From Oscheius tipulae (taxonomy: Eukaryota; Nematoda; Chromadorea; Rhabditida; Rhabditidae), in NCBI GenBank assembly GCA_037178975.1, contig JASJZH010000005.1, forward strand, positions 1,302,001 to 1,366,000: a stretch of DNA of 64,000 bases, given 5' to 3'. This document shows positions 35,101-47,023 of the stretch, piece by piece. The notes under the pieces were generated by a model. That model was given only the letters and a program-made list of their open reading frames with translations. It did no database searches and had not been told where the DNA came from. Each line of letters opens with the position of its first letter. Positions within the stretch are counted from its first letter, which is position 1. Both the position numbers and the translations under genes were made by a program.

Positions 35101-38100
35101 AAAACAAATCTTCCCTTTCACATTTGACGGAACTTCTTTTTGTGCTTCATTAGGGTCTATAAGTGAGCAAAAATCAGCCCTCCATTATCTCGAGCATCCT
35201 AACATATTACATACTTTCCTTGTCAGATTTTTCGGAACATCCGATCTTTTTGGTTCACTTGTTCGATTTAAGTGGACAAGAACTAGAGTTCCACTACTTT
35301 CTGAATCTTCCCTCTGAACCCATTAAATTTGTTATTTCCCATGTTCACAGCTTTGGAAGTTCGCATCTTTTTTTGTTTCATCTGGACCTTATATCAGTAC
35401 AAGGGTCTGAATTACACTAACTTCATGGTGTTCTTATTTTCTCTCACCCTTACTTCCAGTCACGTAATCCCAAACCATATCCATTCACGTCCCCTCTAGG
35501 GGCTAAACCGGTTCGGATCTTGTTTCTTATACCCTTTCCCTATCAATTTTCGATCCCTTTTGACTCTCAAATTTACTGATCTATTCAAGGATGGTGGCTC
35601 TGCCATCTATACCTGCTATGCAGAGAAGTGAGGACACCTCCGGCTGGGTTCTAAGGCTAGCGCCGAGACGAAGTAGGGCTGTTGTATCTGCCACACAGTG
35701 AACACAAAATTCTGGAGAACTTAATGGGGGAAACAAAAAGAGAATGAAAAGCAGAGAATTGTTCAAATCCCATGGTAGTGTTCATGGCGACAGTCCCCTT
35801 CGAAAATGCATTGTTGCTAATATCGTGTCATTATTACATGGTTCATTCAAACATTTTTGTTTCCAGATCGGAAAAAAATGAAGATTTAGGTATGAGTTTC
35901 GCTCTTTTACACTGTTCAAACTACTGTATTGGGTATTGGGTGTAAAGTATTGGACAATCACCTAGTGAACTAGGAACCGCGAAGTGCGCATATACAAAAT
36001 GTTTGAAACATAAAAAGCATAGTAAGGGACATGCTCTTATACACGATACAGTCAAATTCGCGCTATAACGTACCCCCCTGGAGCAGGCCTAAGGAGTACG
36101 TTATAGCGAGAGTTGACCGTATTGTTTTCGAGTATTTGACGAAAAAAGAAACAACTGTTAGTAAGAGACTAAAAGTCTTACCATTCCATTGAATCGTTTT
36201 AGTTTCAAGAAAGAGTGATAACGAGCAGTGAGAGCAAGACTGACAAAAAGATTAGTTATATCCTCTTGTGAAACATACAACTTTTTACAGAGTGAAATAA
36301 AAAAGTTTAATTTGGGACTGGGGGGTTTCATATCGGCTGTTATCGTCTATTATAGGAAACTGCCTTCTCAAAAAAATAGGAGAGGCATCATTTAAAACTT
36401 TTTTTTAGGTATTACTGAAATATTTTTGTTCCAAAATAACACTAAAATGGAAATTGAGTCGAGACTCCATAAAAAGAGGAAGGCATCAATAGGCTAAAGA
36501 TTAGCAAGCCATATGAGTTCACTGAAACATTTTTCTACTGAAAACCAGAAGAGAACATAGTCGGGGGCGGATTTGAGAGACAGAAAGACAGGGCGCGTGA
36601 AACAGTGAAACACGAAAAAAGTTCCAGAACGATCCGCCACCCTCTGTGTTGCCCGAGCCATTCCCATCAGTCACGGAAAGGTTGTCCTCCAACTCGACTC
36701 CTGTTCCCGAGTCATCGACGTCGAAAATAAGTGATTTTAATATGTTCCCGTGAAAAAATGACCAAATTACAGGTCCGAACTTCCCATAAACACCAGTCTT
36801 CTTCTGTCCCGACACATCTCGGAGCTCGTGGTTAAGACTGATGCCGCAGTTTTGGACACACTGCTGGAAGCTCGTGAGTTTTTGAAAGTTTCGGGGAAGG
36901 TGGCTGAAAAATGACTAAACAAAGAGCGTATGACGTAAGAGACAGAGGCTGTTTGCTAAATGTTGGCGAGAACAAATTTTTCGATGCACCACGCTGCAAA
37001 GATTGAGAACAAGGCTTGGGTCTTGCCAGGGAAATGAAACATTTATCAAAACAGAAATGAATTCCCTCGAAAGGAACAAACAATAACCGAGCAAGTAAGT
37101 GGTTTTCCGGCTACGAATATAATGTGTAGTGTCCACCAGAGATTCAGATGGTATAAACACAATGGTTGAAACAAAGGAGTATCTAATGAACAGCTCCTAA
37201 AACAAAGCTCAAATAAGTTTTCTGGAAGGAGAATATAATAGGAACAGGGTTTTTCTGCGACAGGTAGCATCCATCAGAGGTTGTAGAGACACAAAACTTG
37301 AAATAAAAGACAGAGCTTTGGGGCTTGCTTTTATGAAGAAAGTGAAACCTTCCACTTTTCCTAAGGCTAACATGTCTTCTTGCCGTGGTTTACTCTTTAG
37401 ACCTTATGGTACTTACACTAAGCCAATCTTTGAGCATTTTCTGCCTACTTCGAGGAGAGAGATTGAAAAGTTCTGTCCAAGGTGAAATTTGTATTGGTGA
37501 AAGCAATGTAAAGAACATATTACTCGTACAGTACAAGAATAACGCATTATTCGTACAACTCGAAAGAAGTAACTTATTATGAACTTGAAACATTTGAAAA
37601 CCCAAACAACAAATTTTCAGACTCTGAATGCAGTGCCCAGCTGTCTCTCCAGCTCTCCGGCATTTCTGCCGGAGCTATGGTCAGATCACTTCATCTAGAT
37701 GGCGGCGTGGTGATACTACATTGTGAGATCAACAAGTGGGTTTCAGCTTATTATTCTTTACCTCACTGTCCCCCAAAACTTTATATTTTCCTTGTTTCAA
37801 GGTATTTATGAGTTCCGGTGCCTTCTATGCTGGGCATTATACCAACGTACTTGGAATAAAAAAAAAATCAAGTCATATCTAATAGGTCACTACTATACGG
37901 TAGACTCTACCCAACTTTCAAAGATACTTTTCGGTTTCACTTCCTCTATGAATACCTAACCTCTAAGTTGTTCTTGTTGACATACAGAAAAGGTCGCATA
38001 CGACAAAAATGATTCTCTTGAAGAAAAAAAGACACCATATTGCCTTGGTGTCCAGGAACACATATCGCTTCTTTTTTGGACGGCTTAGGTGCACCTCCAG

Positions 38101-40367
38101 GCCACTGGTAATTTGAAAAACAATAGTTCTGCCATACGCTATTCTTTAGCATTTTCCAATTCTCTTTATTTCACTTGTAAAAAAAAGTGAACACGAAAAA
38201 GCTACCCAAAAATCACTTCGCTGTCCTTGGGAATATCGTAGCTTTTTTCACGTTCCCATTCTTTTAGTTTCACAAACTAGTGATAATTAATCTCTACCAA
38301 GTATCCGCTGGTACTGGGTGACGCCTTTTGATGTTCATCGAAAATAATGAATACGAAAAATGTTACAAAGTCAGGCTCGTTCGTTGTTTCACCAATTCTA
38401 TAAGTACAATTGCTTGATCTTTTCTTGGTCTTGTCGGGATTGAATTTGTCGACTTTTCTCTTATTGGTGAGAACTATTATCAAACCATATCTAAACTGTA
38501 GAGCCACTGTTTTTTTTTTATGAATGTCTTCTTCTTTCTCAAAAATATATTTCTTTTCGAAAAAGATTCAATTCTTTCAGGGAACTTTCATGTTTCAATT
38601 GTTTTTGTTTCACAAACTAGTGGTAATCTCAACCAAGTATCTACTAGTATTGGATGATAGGAGAAGGAGGACGACTTTGATATGCATAGAAAAAAGTGGA
38701 TGCGATAGAAGTTTACCAAAGTTTGGCTACCTCAGTGTTTCACCAACTCTATAAGAACAGCTTCTTTCTTTTCTTGATCGTTTCACAGTAATGGTGGTGG
38801 AAAACAACTAATAATGTTTCAATGGTACACTACTCCAAACGCAAGTTGTTAACACTACTGTGTGGAAACCGGCACATTGAATATGTGACCTTTTACGACT
38901 TCAAACTTCTTGGCCCGAAAGTATCTCATATCCCTAAGTCTCCATTCCATTTTGGAAATTGAACATTAAGTTTCACTTCAAAGCATGTCAAACTGCAGTT
39001 TTGTGACAGTATGGTGGAAATATGTTTCATAAGCAGACGACTTCAAATTGTTGTTGAAATTTGTTATACTAATAGTTGCTTGAGCTATTATGTTGTGACT
39101 ATATGATAAAAAAAAAAGTCTGTTTTTAGGATCGAAAATCTCTTGCCACTCTCCGATTCTATTGGAGGCCATGGTGTCAGTGTGATCTCGAACAATGACA
39201 CTCTCTCCGAGATCTGTTCTTCAGTCTTTAACGACGACGTGGCTCATCCTACTGGCTCATTGGTGAGAACTATTATATTAGTTTTTTCAATAACAACAAC
39301 ATTCTAACACATCCTTTTGTAAAGATTTGTATGTATGAATGTCTTGAAACATGAAATTTTTTGTAAACCAATTGTTTCGGCAACTGCCCGGATCAAATAT
39401 TGATAGAACAACACGAATAAGATTTGAAACATATGTTATTTTCATTGAATTTTTATGTTTCAGACCCTGTACTGTTCCTCTTCCAGCCTCCCACCTGTCC
39501 TCCAGCCCATGATACAACTTCCCTCGACCTCACAGAAACCGAAGAAGGCGAAAAAGCAGAAAGTAAAAAAACAGAAGCTGTTGGAGAAGGATTCTTGCTT
39601 GAAGGTTGGTGACTCATTTCGTAAGGTCGCCAAATTTTTGGCGAACTATTACATGTTTTTTTTGTAAGGCGAAAACCATTATTGTTGCGGAAGTTTTTTG
39701 TATTTCTTTAGAACAGATGATGACTGCACTAGTAATAGAAGAAAGTGAGCAAGCACTTAAAGAAGGGATGAAACAAAATAGAAATTAAATAGTCGAAACG
39801 ATGATGGAGATTGAGAGAGCAAGGTGGAAGAATTGAAACGTTTTAGTTTCTTCTCAAAAGGAGGATCAAGACAATTCCAGGCGACCATGATCATAAAAGA
39901 GAAAAGTATTTCTCCAAGGGTCGAGGAGTCAGATACTTTGTGGAGCCTTCCAAAAAGGTGCGCAAAGCTCTACATCCCGGCCAAATTGGGAAAAGTTTCA
40001 AGGCTGACATGAAGCTAGGTGAATAACCCTGCAATGGCACCTTGGAAGATTATTCTAGATCATGAGAGACCCTTACAAAGAAGTTCAAGGTTTCACATTT
40101 ACGATAACAGCAAATCCAGAGATCAAACACATTTCAATGGCCAGTTGCAAAGTAGATGTAGAATAACTCCTGACGGGTGAGAAACTCTCTCTAGCCGTGG
40201 TACGGGTATCTCTCCCTCAGCCTCACTCTCGAGATGTAAGGGATAGATTTTTTCTGTCTCTGTCTCTCTCCCTTTTAAATTTTTCCTATTTTCAGCGACT
40301 CCTCGCTACCCGTGCTCCCGACCTCCTCCCAGAATCTGCTTCCAGCGACGACTTCTACGTAGAGTGA
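32170..40367 (+). CDS. PAS-domain protein, at least ten exons
   Basis: Exons supported by splice sites and phase: 32170-32312, 32887-33032, 33715-33858, 34194-34245, then a gap (one or more exons missed), 36628-36719, 36773-36873, 37621-37735, 39130-39262, 39464-39604, 40296-40367. Codons split correctly across each listed junction on either side of the gap. A first ATG is at 32171, just after an acceptor, but earlier exons are possible. The second exon contains STGSIDYVSETCLPLLGY followed by RPSELRHKSAF, a typical PAS start (dG.i.yvSe....LGy.p.el). The later part has serine/proline-rich stretches, LVVKTDAAVLDTLLEA, a lysine-rich run KKAKKQKVKKQK (possible nuclear signal) and the end SASSDDFYVE. 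PAS proteins sense ligands or dimerise, often as transcription factors; no bHLH or output domain was found, so the subfamily is open. Confidence 0.65.
33082..33141. repeat. Perfect 28 bp hairpin with 4-base loop
   Basis: 33082-33109 (begins ACGTTTACAAAGATAAAC) is the exact inverse of 33114-33141, with CTTA between. It lies in the PAS-gene intron 50 bp after an exon. Confidence 0.92.
36047..36122. repeat. Small foldback repeat
   Basis: TACAGTCAAATTCGCGCTAT and the inverse of TACGGTCAACTCTCGCTAT, with the shared core CGCTATAACGTAC, enclose about 22 bp. MITE-like remnant in the large PAS-gene gap. Confidence 0.7.
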
Positions 40368-40441
40368 GTAATTTCATTCTTAGAGATCACAGAGGGGGAG
40401 TATATATATATTCACAACACTTATCTCCTCAAAAACAGAGA

Positions 40442-43400
40442 TTAGATGATGGCACAGCCCTTCTTCTCCTGGAATGGGTTGTGTCCATCAGTCGGGCCGC
40501 TGACCAGAGTGTCCCCGGCCTTGTTCTTCTCACAGTACTCCATCAGACTGAAATGTTTTTTTGGGGTTTGTTTCAAAATAGGGTGGACATACTCTTTAGC
40601 AGTCTCTGAGATCTTCTTGCGGTTCATGGCAGCCTCATGACGAAGCTGCTCAACCTAGAAGAGTAATTTTCTGGGAAACAAAAAAATGAGCCCTTTTGGT
40701 TTTTGAATGCGCGTTTCTGGACAATTACCAAAGTTCTACAAAGTTTGCTCTACCCACTGTATCACAATCATTAAAAAAAACCGGCTCTTTTTTTCCGATT
40801 TTCTTGGTTGAGCTGAATCAAGTGAACGAAACATGGTAAAAATAGGATCCTAGCCAGAAAACATTTTGAAGAACGGCTTTATACCTTTTTTCGACAGTTA
40901 TCTGCTTTCTGCATATTGAAACGTAGCCATATCGCTTACCTTACCTACTACTGTTGAAAAATTTCTATATTTTTTGGAGCTTTGAAGAAAATTGGTTTTG
41001 GTACACGCCCATCTAGATACCAATCAGGGTTGGGCGAACAGTTCGTGTTCGTGTTCGAAGTGAGGCGAACACGAACCGAACAGTTCGGGTTCGGAACCCG
41101 AACAGCCGATAGTCCGAACGTTCGTGTTCGGTTCGCATGCCGAACATAAAAATTGAAAATGTTCGGTGTTCGGGACCGAACAGACTGTAGAAACCCGAAC
41201 AAAATCCGAACATTTGGGTCCCGCAAGGATATCCGCCGCCGTCGCGCCATTCAAATTTTTTTTTGTGATTTTCGAACTTTATCCTAATTTTTTTTCTTTC
41301 CTTTGTTGTTTTGCTCAATTTTGCCTTTTTTTTGCAATATTCCCAGTGCATGTGCGTTTCAGAAGCCTTCCGCTAAACAAGAATGTCGAAATATGCTCCA
41401 TTTTTCGCAGTTGCTGCTGATGACAAGTTCACTTGCCTGTTATGTGATGAAAACATCCTAAAAACTGGATATTCAACGACGGCTAGGAAGAGACATATGG
41501 AGGCAAAGCATCCGGATAAATTCAAGAAGGTAAGCACTTTTAATTTTGAAAATTTTCTGGTTTTTTTTAGATGAACGAGGATAGCGAAAAAAATATAGCG
41601 AAAAAACGCAGGATGGATTTCACACTCCCTGGAACTCGTGTTCTTCCCGCTGTCACATCTATTCAAGTAAACCTTGTGACCCTCAGATGCGAAAAACAAA
41701 CTTTAGCCGAAAATTAAAGAGGCCTTCATGAAGTGGGACACAAAGTCCCCAATGTCGATGAACATTGACCGTATTATCTCGTTGTTGATCGCAAAAGAAG
41801 CTTTACCGCTGTCCATTGTGGACTCGATCAATTTCCGCCAGCTTATAACAGCCATAAACCCACGATACCAGTTAGTTTTTGTCTTGAGTCTAAGTGGAAC
41901 CTTTTTTTACAGAGTGCGCTCGCGGACCGTCTTTTCCGACAACATTCTTCCCTCTTTGCTCGCTGAAGCCAAGGCTATCATCAAGAAAGAGCTGAAGAAT
42001 GTCGTTCTTTCCCTCACGCTCGATGGTTGGACGTCGAAAGACTGCAAAAAAAGTCTTATGGCTGTTACCGGTAAATCTTGTTGTTTCATCTAAAGTTTCG
42101 CTCAATTTACAGCACATTACATTCATAGTTCTACATTTGAGCCGCGCTGGATGGTTCTTGGTGCCGAACCTATGCTCACTACTCATACTGCTGATGATTA
42201 CTTAGTTCTTCTGGAGAAATTGTTGGAAGAGTACGAAATCGACAAGAACAATGTCTCTTTCTTGGTGAGAGACGGAGATAGCACCATGAATAAGCTGGCC
42301 AAATTATTCAAAAGACCTTCATTCCACTGCTTCGCTCATAATATTCAACTTGTTAGTTACTTCCATCTTATTCATAACACTGAATTCAGGCTGTCAAAAG
42401 CTCGCTCGAGAATTTTCCAGGTTTTGACGAAACCGTAGTGAAAATGAAAAAAGTAATTAAGAAGTTGTCGAAAAGCCAGAAGTCCCAGCTGGAGCTCGCA
42501 GCCAAACTTATGGAAATCGATCTCAAGCCGCACCAGTTGAAAAAGGTACGTTCCACCTTTTTTCAAATGTTACACTCTTTTTCAGGCAACACCAGTGCGC
42601 TGGTCAAGTCTCTATGCAATGATTGACAGCTTCATTGTTTTGAAGCCTGGAATTATCGCTTTCCAAGTGGATCAAAGAGACGAGAACTTGATGATTCAAG
42701 GAAGCGAATGGAGTATACTTTCTGACGTCCTCACACTGCTCAAACCAATTGCTGAAGCAACCACTGCCATCCAAAGCCGTTTTGAGGCCCCAGCCAGCGT
42801 GATTATCCCTATTGCGAGAGTTCTCCAGAGTTTGTTTGCTACTGCAAGTTCGCAAACGGAAAGTTTTGTTCAAAAAGCTCAGTAAGCCACCTAGTTTTTT
42901 AAAACACAAAAAAAAATTTAGAAAATCACTCCATGATGAACTTGAAAGCCGTTTTGTCAAGTACCACTATGACGAAAACCTTCAACTAGCTACTGCTGTA
43001 GATCCCAGATTCCGAGGTACCTACAATGTGGTTCATCCGAAGGTTTGTCTTTCGGTTTGCTGGAAACCTTAGTATTTAGGAACTTCTCGCCGAAAAAATC
43101 TACCAAACGCTTCTGAATGGAGAAAAAATTGACGATATCATTCCACAGTCTCCTCCCGCTGATTCTAGTGTTCCGGACCTATTTGACGCCTTTGTACGCG
43201 CTCACGGAGATAGAGTGATGCCAAATCCCGAAATGCCAGCAAGTGAAAAACGAAAAATGGCCGAAAAAGTTAGCTCTTTGATTAAAAACATGTAACTTTC
43301 GTCGCAGGAGGCTGAATTATTCTTCTCCAGGCGTCCAGACAAAAATCTCGACCCCTATACCTTCTGGCAAGATGAAGGAAACCGTTCCCGATTTCCGAAC

Positions 43401-46173
43401 ATTCGAAAGATCGCCAGCTCGATGTTATGTGCACCTTCTACTAGCAGCGAGTCGGAAAGAGTGTTCTCAGCAGCTCGGCTCATTGCAACGGACCTCCGCA
43501 ACCGTCTGTCTCCTGATACATTGAAAATGTTGTTGTTCGTTAATGTTAATAGTCATTTGCTTCAGAATGGTTAGTTTTTCTGTGGCTAAACCGTTTTCTG
43601 TCCTTTTATGTTATCATTATCTTGATGAATTCTTACAGAAGCAGTTACAATAAAACAAATCTTTGCTCAATGTTCGCATTATGTTCGTGTTCGCATGTTC
43701 GCGAACAGTTCGTTCGCGAACAGTTCGTTCGCGAACACGAACATTAGGGTCCCGAACAGTTCGTGTTCGGTTCGCATACCGAACAGAAGTGCGCTGTTCG
43801 GTTCGGGTTCGGTTCGGACCGAAAATTGTGACTGCCTGTTCGGTTCGTGTTCGTGTTCGGGTAAAATTTCGCTGTTCGCCCAACCCTGATACCAATGTAC
43901 AGTCCATTGTACCGTTCTTATACAGTTCTTGAAACATTTTTTAACTTAAGTTTTGTTTTACTATGGATTCAAACTGTTTAGTGTTCCACAACTTCTAATA
44001 ATTCTTCTATCCCTGAGACTCTGCAATATTTTCAACTGCTCTACAAAGTTACGTTACAAAAGTTCTATTTTTTTCTGAGAACAAAATTGACATGCTTTCT
44101 TGTCTCCTTCTTATCTACGTGGAAAATTTTTGACTTTTCCTTGGCAGTCCCCGCTCCGTGTAGAACAAGAAGTTAGAGAAGAAATCCTGCCAAAAATTAA
44201 GTACCTCATTTTTGGCTCTTTTTTATGTAGACCTTGAAACATGTCTTAGCTCTATTTGGGAAACTTTTTATGTTTCACTATTGACTGAAAGGACCGTTTG
44301 CATTGCAATCAGCGATGTGTTCATTGACCAGTTCGCCACAAATACTGTTCCTTTCAAATGTAATCAAAGTGACCTCAGAAGAACAGGAGGTTTTAGGAAA
44401 CACTAACAACTAGATGTGTGAGAATGACCTCTCGTTATGTTTATCGTTGAAACATTCTTGAACTTTTCTTGGCAGTTTTGGATCTTGGAATTTTGGATCA
44501 TCGTAACTTTGTAGTGGAATTTGAAGTCTCTCCCACTGTTTTTTTTCTTATGCAGACCTTGAGGCACTTTGTCAACTTTTTTGGATGAAAAAAGTTTGGT
44601 ATGTTTCAGCACTGACTGAAAAGAGGATGCGCTTCGAGCTCAACAGTTCCGAAAAGTGATGGACGTCATATCAATTTTTTCTCTCATACTTCTGGAAATA
44701 ATGTTTCAATAATTTCGTTGTTTGAGAATATCTGATTTCGTTGGGAGAAGTACCGCGATTACGTGCCTATTCCTTATGTACAATTGTTGAAACATTTCTC
44801 GATCTTACACAAGACCATTTTGTGCTTCACCATTGTCTGAAACAGGGTCATGCTTAAAACCGAATGATCCAGTTTTTACCTTCTTTCTAAAAAACAAAAC
44901 ATCTTCCTCATACTTTTGTATAGGACATCACAAAAATTCATTATTCGACAAATCACTGTCATCAAAGGATCTAATTGGCCTGCTATAAAGCCCTTTCCTT
45001 GACTATATCCACTGAAACATTTTCAATCTAATCGATCCTAAACTTTTCATTCATGTTTCACTAGGGAAGGGTTTTAAGTTGCCCGCGGGATATCGAAACG
45101 AGGTAGGTGTCATTCGAACGGGCATCGAAAATGATGGTGTTTCCCAAATTTTCAGCTACGGAATGGATGTCTGCTGTCCTCTGGAGCTTTTCCCGTCTCC
45201 AGATTTTGAGCTGGATTTGTGCTCTTGGACTTGTATATCCATTGCTTCTTTCAGCGCAAGTCACCAAGTGGTGCAGTACCTAAACGCTCCGCTGAAAAAT
45301 TTTTGGTTTCTGGTTCGAGTCCTCTTTTCGGAAAACATTTTTATTTATTCATTTCAAGAGTATTTAGCTTCTATCATTGCTTTATTACTGCTAAAAGCTA
45401 GAAAATCTTCATACGATCTTCCCATTTCCTAACTTTGTTCTGATATAGTTCGCGCGTTCAAATCCGTTTTTCGGGACGAAGAAATGCTTTTACAGCCTGG
45501 CTATGCTTTGCAAAGTTGTAGAACAGATTAAGGGCTACAATTTTGCAGTACATTGTCACGCAACAAAATCTTTTCTTTAGTCAAAATGGCTGTGAAATTG
45601 TACGATACTGGTCGTCAGTGCTATCCGACAAAGGGATTTTTGTATTCAGTGAGTGAAAAAAAAACAACGGAAGAAGCTAAATACTCTTGGAATGAGTAAA
45701 TAAAAATGTTTTCCGAAAAGAGGACTCGAACCAAAAACCAAAATTTTTTCAGCGGAGCGTTTAGGCACTGCACCACTTGGTGACTTGCGCTGAAAGAAGC
45801 AATGGATATACAAGTCCAAGAGCACAAATCCAGCTCAAAATCTGGAGACGGGAAAAGCTCCAGAGGATAGCAGACATCCATTCCGCAGCTGAAAATTTGG
45901 GAAACACCATCATTTTCGATGCCCGTTCGAATGACACCTACCTCGTTTCGATATCCCGCGGGCAACTAAAACCCTTCCCTAGTCAGTTCCTAGCTGTATA
46001 CTGCCTAGCTTTTGACCTACGGTTTACCATTTGTCCTTGTACACAAACCAAGTATTCAACTTACTTTTTTTGCTCCCGCCGCCCCCTTCCCTCCCCTGCA
46101 CAGTAACTTTACAGTAATCACGTACCTGAGTCTTGAGGCTCATGTGAGCTTCTCCCTTCACTTCTCCTGGCAT
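40442..46173 (-). CDS. Heterotrimeric G-protein gamma subunit
   Basis: Three exons on the minus strand: 46173-46126 (ATG; MPGEVKGEAHMSLKTQ), 40654-40593 (VEQLRHEAAMNRKKISETAK) and 40547-40442 (LMEYCEKNKAGDTLVSGP ... HNPFQEKKGCAII, stop TAA). All junctions are in phase and the total is 71 residues, the normal G-gamma size. Family marks: VEQLR.EA coiled-coil start that pairs with G-beta, the NPF.EKK..C motif, and a CAAX box CAII for prenylation, which anchors the beta-gamma dimer to the plasma membrane. An acceptor TTTTCCAG lies 7 bases before the ATG, suggesting spliced-leader trans-splicing. The 5.5 kb first intron holds an hAT transposon (opposite strand) and a large inverted repeat. Its 3' end converges with the PAS gene, about 75 bp apart. 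Confidence 0.92.
41025..41235 (+). repeat. Left subterminal repeat array of the hAT element
   Basis: Many copies of GAACACGAAC / GTTCGGTTCG in both orientations over about 200 bp. Such arrays are the usual hAT transposase-binding regions. The right-hand counterpart is 43670-43888. Confidence 0.85.
41383..43574 (+). CDS. hAT transposase with BED zinc finger, 10 exons, apparently intact
   Basis: Exons 41383-41529, 41571-41666, 41707-41870, 41913-42070, 42113-42351, 42390-42545, 42586-42881, 42922-43042, 43080-43268, 43308-43574. They sum to 611 codons with no stop or frame break, and introns are 37-42 bp. The N-terminus is a BED finger (FTCLLCDENILKTGYST, then H..H in KRHMEAKHP). The RNase H-like core includes SLTLDGWTSKDC, FLVRDGDSTMNKLAK, FHCFAHNIQL and TPVRWSSLYAM. 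The C-terminal dimerisation region ends ASSMLCAPSTSSESERVFSA and LLFVNVNSHLLQNG. This is the best candidate for an active transposase in the window. It binds the element's own subterminal repeats and cuts and reinserts it, leaving 8 bp duplications. Confidence 0.93.
43670..43888 (-). repeat. Right subterminal repeat array of the hAT element
   Basis: Same GTTCGTGTTCG / GTTCGCGAACAG words as the left end, ending in the terminal CGCCCAACCCTG. Confidence 0.85.
43918..43937 (-). promoter_or_regulatory. TGTTTCA-N6-TATA composite motif
   Basis: Plus text TTATAC, six bases, TGAAACA (43930-43936). Read on the minus strand: TGTTTCA, six bases, GTATAA. Lies just right of the hAT element's target duplication. 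Confidence 0.5.
44223..44242 (-). promoter_or_regulatory. TGTTTCA-N6-TATA composite motif
   Basis: Plus text TTATGT, six bases, TGAAACA (44235-44241). On the minus strand TGTTTCA, six bases, ACATAA. A plus-oriented TGTTTCA unit follows at about 44270. Confidence 0.5.
45061..45982. repeat. Large inverted repeat (about 311 bp arms, 299 bp spacer)
   Basis: Arms 45061-45372 and about 45672-45982 are nearly identical in inverse orientation and end CTAGGGAAGGGTTTTAAG / its inverse. TCA lies on both outer sides (45058-45060, 45983-45985), a possible 3 bp duplication. Each arm contains TGGTTCGAGTCC, a match to the tRNA/Pol III B-box, with AGTGGTGCAGTA upstream at A-box distance. Probably a foldback MITE or paired tRNA-derived SINEs in the G-gamma intron. 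Confidence 0.8.
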
Positions 46174-46606
46174 TGGTGATCTGGAAAATAATGAGCTTGA
46201 AAAAGATATTTGAGATGAACGAACTTCAAACTAGTCTTTTCGAGCAATACGGTTGTGTAGTACTGTAACTATGGTTTATTTTCGTAACAAAAAGGTTTCA
46301 CCAGGTCGTCAAAAGCTGCAGTTAGTGAATAAGGGCAATCTTTTCTTGATACATTCTTGTTATAAACAAATTCAAAATGCAACATTTTGAGCTAGCTTGA
46401 TATCGGAAAACATGACCCTAGAATGTTTCTTTGGGCTGATTCTGTGGTTTGTAACTGTTCGGTCTCTAAAAGCTCCTCAATATTATTATCTTCAGCTACG
46501 TCAGAGTCTAGTGTACTCCCAAAGAAGTAGTTTATTTACGAAGTCGGTGAACCATTATCCTCAACAGAATTGCGATCGAACTACAATTATTGAAAAGTCT
46601 CCTCCT

Positions 46607-46626
46607 TTATACTATCTTTGAAACAT
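46607..46626 (-). promoter_or_regulatory. TGTTTCA-N6-TATA composite motif
   Basis: Plus text TTATAC, six bases, TGAAACA (46619-46625). About 430 bp upstream of the G-gamma start. Confidence 0.5.
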
Positions 46627-47003
46627 TGACCTTTATGAATCTGGTAGCTACCATGTTCTTTCATACCTGTACTACTGTTTTTGTTCCTAATATCAATGGG
46701 AAGGCCGGTAAAAAGACTATTATACGAGTGACCATACAATCGTACCCAAAGGATTTCTGTTTTCTTATGGATGTAGTGAAATATTTTTCCATCTTCCGGA
46801 AATCGAATACTGCAAGAACTCGACCAGTTTCTGTTGTGGTTCTCAAGTACTAAACATTGCGTAGAATAACAAGTTTGCTTATGAATTTCGTGAAATACTT
46901 CTATATCAAAACACCTGTGGACACACTAGAATCACTGTCTGTTCCTACATATCAACTTTGAAACATTTGGGAACATGGTAGGTACCAAATTACTGTTATT
47001 CTT

Positions 47004-47023
47004 TCATACAAACTTTGAAACAT
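47004..47023 (-). promoter_or_regulatory. TGTTTCA-N6-TATA composite motif, variant box
   Basis: TCATAC, six bases, TGAAACA (47016-47022). A second copy with CATAT at the same spacing is at 46946-46966. Confidence 0.45.

Larger units (their letters stand above)
41025..43888 (+). mobile_element. hAT transposon, full length, 2864 bp
   Basis: Termini CAGGGTTGGGCGAACAG and its inverse are flanked by an exact 8 bp target duplication ATACCAAT (41017-41024 and 43889-43896). Both ends carry dense GTTCGTGTTCGG-type subterminal repeats. The transposase inside is open throughout. It is located in the first intron of the G-gamma gene in the opposite orientation. Confidence 0.95.

Noticed and set aside
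35620-35700. Minus-strand exon-like text (TTALLRLGASLRTQPE) with GTGTGGCAG acceptor
   Set aside because: It lies in the PAS gene's missing-exon gap on the wrong strand, and the plus-strand alternatives hit stops or fail phase.
45255-45335. tRNA gene suggested by GGTTCGAGTCC
   Set aside because: T-arm and acceptor stems do not pair well and the same text is part of an inverted repeat; at best a tRNA-derived SINE remnant.
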